From Lachnospiraceae bacterium (lineage in GTDB: Bacteria > Bacillota_A > Clostridia > Lachnospirales > Lachnospiraceae): a stretch of 8,094 bases of DNA. Positions 6,026-8,094 of this stretch are shown here, in pieces. The DNA lies in the NCBI GenBank assembly GCA_017464045.1, contig JAFUEG010000255.1, positions 1-8,094 on the forward strand, read 5' to 3'. Position numbers and translations under genes: made by a program. Positions within the stretch are counted from its first letter, which is position 1. Every line of letters begins with the position of its first letter. The notes below the pieces were generated by a model. The model was not told the DNA's origin. It saw nothing but the letters and a program-made list of their open reading frames with translations, and ran no database searches.

Positions 6026-6046
6026 AAAATATAAGAGGAATTATAT

Positions 6047-8094
6047 ATGAAAAGATTGAGAAATAACGGTGTTTTTAAAGCCTTTATGATTGCTTTGTTT
6101 ATGCTGTCAATGCTTATCTGTGCAGCGAGCGGTATACTTACCATAAAGCTTTATTCCAAGCACGCCCTTACCAAAAGAGGTAAGGAAACCTTTAAAAATT
6201 CAATAATTACCAATATTGCTTATGACCAGTATAACTGGAGGGCGGTAGAGTATTATCGGGAGTATCTGATGGGGTATGATTACTCCAAGGATGCGAATTA
6301 TTTTTCAGAGGAGAACACAAACTACTCCTTCCATGCCAGAGTGCTTAACAAAAATATGGATTATCCAGAGCTTGTTACCTATGAGCCTTCTTCGTATCAG
6401 TACAGCCAGACGGATAAATATAGTATTAATGTTGAATCCTTTGACGAAAGAAAGGAAATAAGGCTTTCGAGTGAAAGCATATTATCAACTACTCCTTACG
6501 TACTGTGTACGGAAGAGGATTTGGTGAATCTTGGCTGGTATGATTACGGATATGAAGAAGAGTCTGAAAATATATTCAGACTGACCTATGAGATAAGTCT
6601 TGTAAATGCAAAGGTTATTAATGTACTTGAGGAAGGATACTATTATAATAACGGATATTATTATTTTGAAGAAAAAAATAAGGATGAGATATATGATTTA
6701 GATAATGAAATTAATAATGACTATTCTGTGACTGTGGCAGAAAACAGTGATGGTGGTTTATATCTTGAAAATGTAGATATGGAGGATATCTACAATTACT
6801 ACGATGGTTATTCGGATATTTATTCGGACGTTATGGCAAGCGTACATATGGTTACGGACGGAAATTACTATTACGTGCTCGAAAACATAAGCAGTGTTTC
6901 GGATTGTATGAACTCCATCAGAAATACATATTCTGATGCGGAGATATATTTTGAAACCTGGTATGCGAGTGAAAAGGGTTATTTGTATATTGCTGCATTT
7001 ATTTACCCGACACTGGAGGTGGAGCTTAACTGGTATATCAAGGATGACCTTACAGCATACGATGCATTTTATAATTCGCTGGAGCTTAGATATATAGATG
7101 ATGTAAATACTTTTTCGATTCCTGTGTGTGTGATTTCGGCAATTATTATGTTTATAAGCTTTGCATTTCTTATAATCACGGCAGGACACAGGAGAGTAAA
7201 AAGAGAAAATGAGGACGGCACCTATGAGATAAGCGATGAGCTAAAGCTTGGAATATTTGACAAGCTGCCTTATGATTTGATGTTTATTATACTCCTTGTT
7301 ACGTTTGCATTTGGCGTAGAAAATCTTTCAAATGCTTACTACGGAAGTATAGAGTCGGTGATTGCGGTCGTCTGCGCAGTTCTTACAAGCTTCTTTGCGG
7401 CTTATCTGGTAATGACCACTGCAGCAAGGCTTAAATGTGAGGGCTGGAGCTTTTTCAAAAATACAGTTACCTATAAGCTGGCAGGGCTGCTTATCAAAGT
7501 ACTTAAAAGGGCTTTCAAATGGCTTGGCAGCGGAATTACCTATATGTGGAAGCATTTGAATTTATATTGGAAATATCTGCTGATATTGATAGGTGTAGGC
7601 TTTGTTGAGCTTTTGTTTACCTTACGTGAAAATGCACCTTTTACCTTTGGACTGCTTATCATAGAAAAAATAGTGATACTTGCTCTTGCGGCTTATGCGG
7701 TAATAAACATTACCAAGATAAAGAACTATACAAAAAGCCTGGCAGAGGGCAATACCGATGACGAGCTTTCCACCGAGCACATGTACGGAGAATTTCTTGA
7801 ATATGCCAAGGACTTGGGACATGTAAATGACGGAATCAAGGCGGCGGTTGAGAATCAGATGAAGAGTGAGATGATGAAGACAGAGCTTATCACCAATGTA
7901 TCTCACGACATCAAGACACCGCTTACCTCCATAATAAATTATGTGGATTTACTCGAAAAGGAAAACATAGATAATGATAAGGCAAAGGAATATCTGGAGG
8001 TTTTAAACAGGCAGTCCCAGAGATTAAAGAAGCTTATCATTGACCTGATAGATGCTTCCAAAGCCTCTACCGGAAATGTGGATGTGAATCTGGA
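6047..8094 (+). CDS. sensor histidine kinase, C-terminally truncated by the window edge
   Basis: The frame is open from the ATG at 6047 to the window end: 682 codons with no stop. GAGG at 6035-6038, eight bases upstream, supports the start. The membrane kinase should phosphorylate the regulator encoded just upstream. An N-terminal helix (about 12-33) is followed by a large extracellular region (about 35-355), unusually rich in Tyr, Asp, Glu and Asn, for example YYYNNGYYYF at 198-207 and IYNYYDGYSDIYSD at 248-261. I recognise no known sensor fold in it. About five more helices follow (roughly 357-378, 411-427, 435-460, 509-528, 533-555). A linker then leads to the HisKA motif NVSHDIKTPLTSIINYVDLL with phosphoacceptor His620. 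The ATP-binding domain lies beyond the window. The NVSHDIKTPLTS style is familiar from Clostridia. The signal is unknown. Confidence 0.9.
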   Translation, partial: MKRLRNNGVFKAFMIALFMLSMLICAASGILTIKLYSKHALTKRGKETFKNSIITNIAYDQYNWRAVEYYREYLMGYDYSKDANYFSEENTNYSFHARVLNKNMDYPELVTYEPSSYQYSQTDKYSINVESFDERKEIRLSSESILSTTPYVLCTEEDLVNLGWYDYGYEEESENIFRLTYEISLVNAKVINVLEEGYYYNNGYYYFEEKNKDEIYDLDNEINNDYSVTVAENSDGGLYLENVDMEDIYNYYDGYSDIYSDVMASVHMVTDGNYYYVLENISSVSDCMNSIRNTYSDAEIYFETWYASEKGYLYIAAFIYPTLEVELNWYIKDDLTAYDAFYNSLELRYIDDVNTFSIPVCVISAIIMFISFAFLIITAGHRRVKRENEDGTYEISDELKLGIFDKLPYDLMFIILLVTFAFGVENLSNAYYGSIESVIAVVCAVLTSFFAAYLVMTTAARLKCEGWSFFKNTVTYKLAGLLIKVLKRAFKWLGSGITYMWKHLNLYWKYLLILIGVGFVELLFTLRENAPFTFGLLIIEKIVILALAAYAVINITKIKNYTKSLAEGNTDDELSTEHMYGEFLEYAKDLGHVNDGIKAAVENQMKSEMMKTELITNVSHDIKTPLTSIINYVDLLEKENIDNDKAKEYLEVLNRQSQRLKKLIIDLIDASKASTGNVDVNL

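Noticed and set aside
6276..6461. 61-codon plus-strand frame inside the kinase
   Set aside because: It is in another frame of the kinase gene with no ribosome site or motif.
6758..7189. 143-codon minus-strand frame within the kinase sensor region
   Set aside because: The plus-strand frame is continuous from 6047 to the window end and ends in a clear HisKA motif; the antisense product is an Ile/Cys/Arg-rich shadow.
8000..8094. Kinase as a truncated pseudogene lacking its ATP-binding domain
   Set aside because: The frame is still open at the window edge, so the missing domain is explained by where the window ends.

Overview
The window is AT-rich, every gene lies on the plus strand, and the genes have good purine-rich Shine-Dalgarno sites. 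The protein types point to a Gram-positive anaerobe of the Clostridia, most likely a Lachnospiraceae relative. These include a short OmpR-type regulator with a multi-pass kinase carrying NVSHDIKTPLTS, an alcohol-acetyltransferase-like protein beside a DUF6320-type zinc-ribbon membrane protein, and an AIM24 protein. The assignment rests on protein and gene-order resemblance; no marker gene is present.

Layout. 52-807 encodes an AIM24-family protein. 895-3885 looks like one operon of three genes: a condensation-type acyltransferase with HxxxDG, a zinc-ribbon six-helix membrane protein whose start overlaps the end of the first gene, and an HSL-type alpha/beta hydrolase. The gap before the hydrolase (2861-2964) is a cluster of CGAG-containing words around an imperfect hairpin, and the words run into both flanking coding sequences. 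4022-5008 encodes an omega-amidase-like nitrilase-superfamily enzyme with about 65 extra residues between its catalytic Glu and Lys. 5025-5161 is a long imperfect palindrome with GGACAGGCACC / GGTGCCTGTCC ends; its core resembles an intrinsic terminator. 5171-5285 is an AT-rich control region with an 11-bp direct repeat and a 12-bp perfect palindrome. 5286-5975 encodes an OmpR/PhoB response regulator. 6047-8094 encodes its partner sensor kinase, cut by the window edge just after the HisKA region.

How the genes work together. The acyltransferase and esterase probably act on the same kind of ester, with the membrane protein linking the chemistry to the membrane or to transport. This is inference from gene order. 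The regulator and kinase form a standard two-component pair, likely transcribed together. The strongest candidates for something undescribed are the acyltransferase/zinc-ribbon/esterase cassette, the nitrilase insertions, and the two non-coding repeat structures. I saw no tRNA, rRNA, CRISPR array, transposase gene or phage gene.
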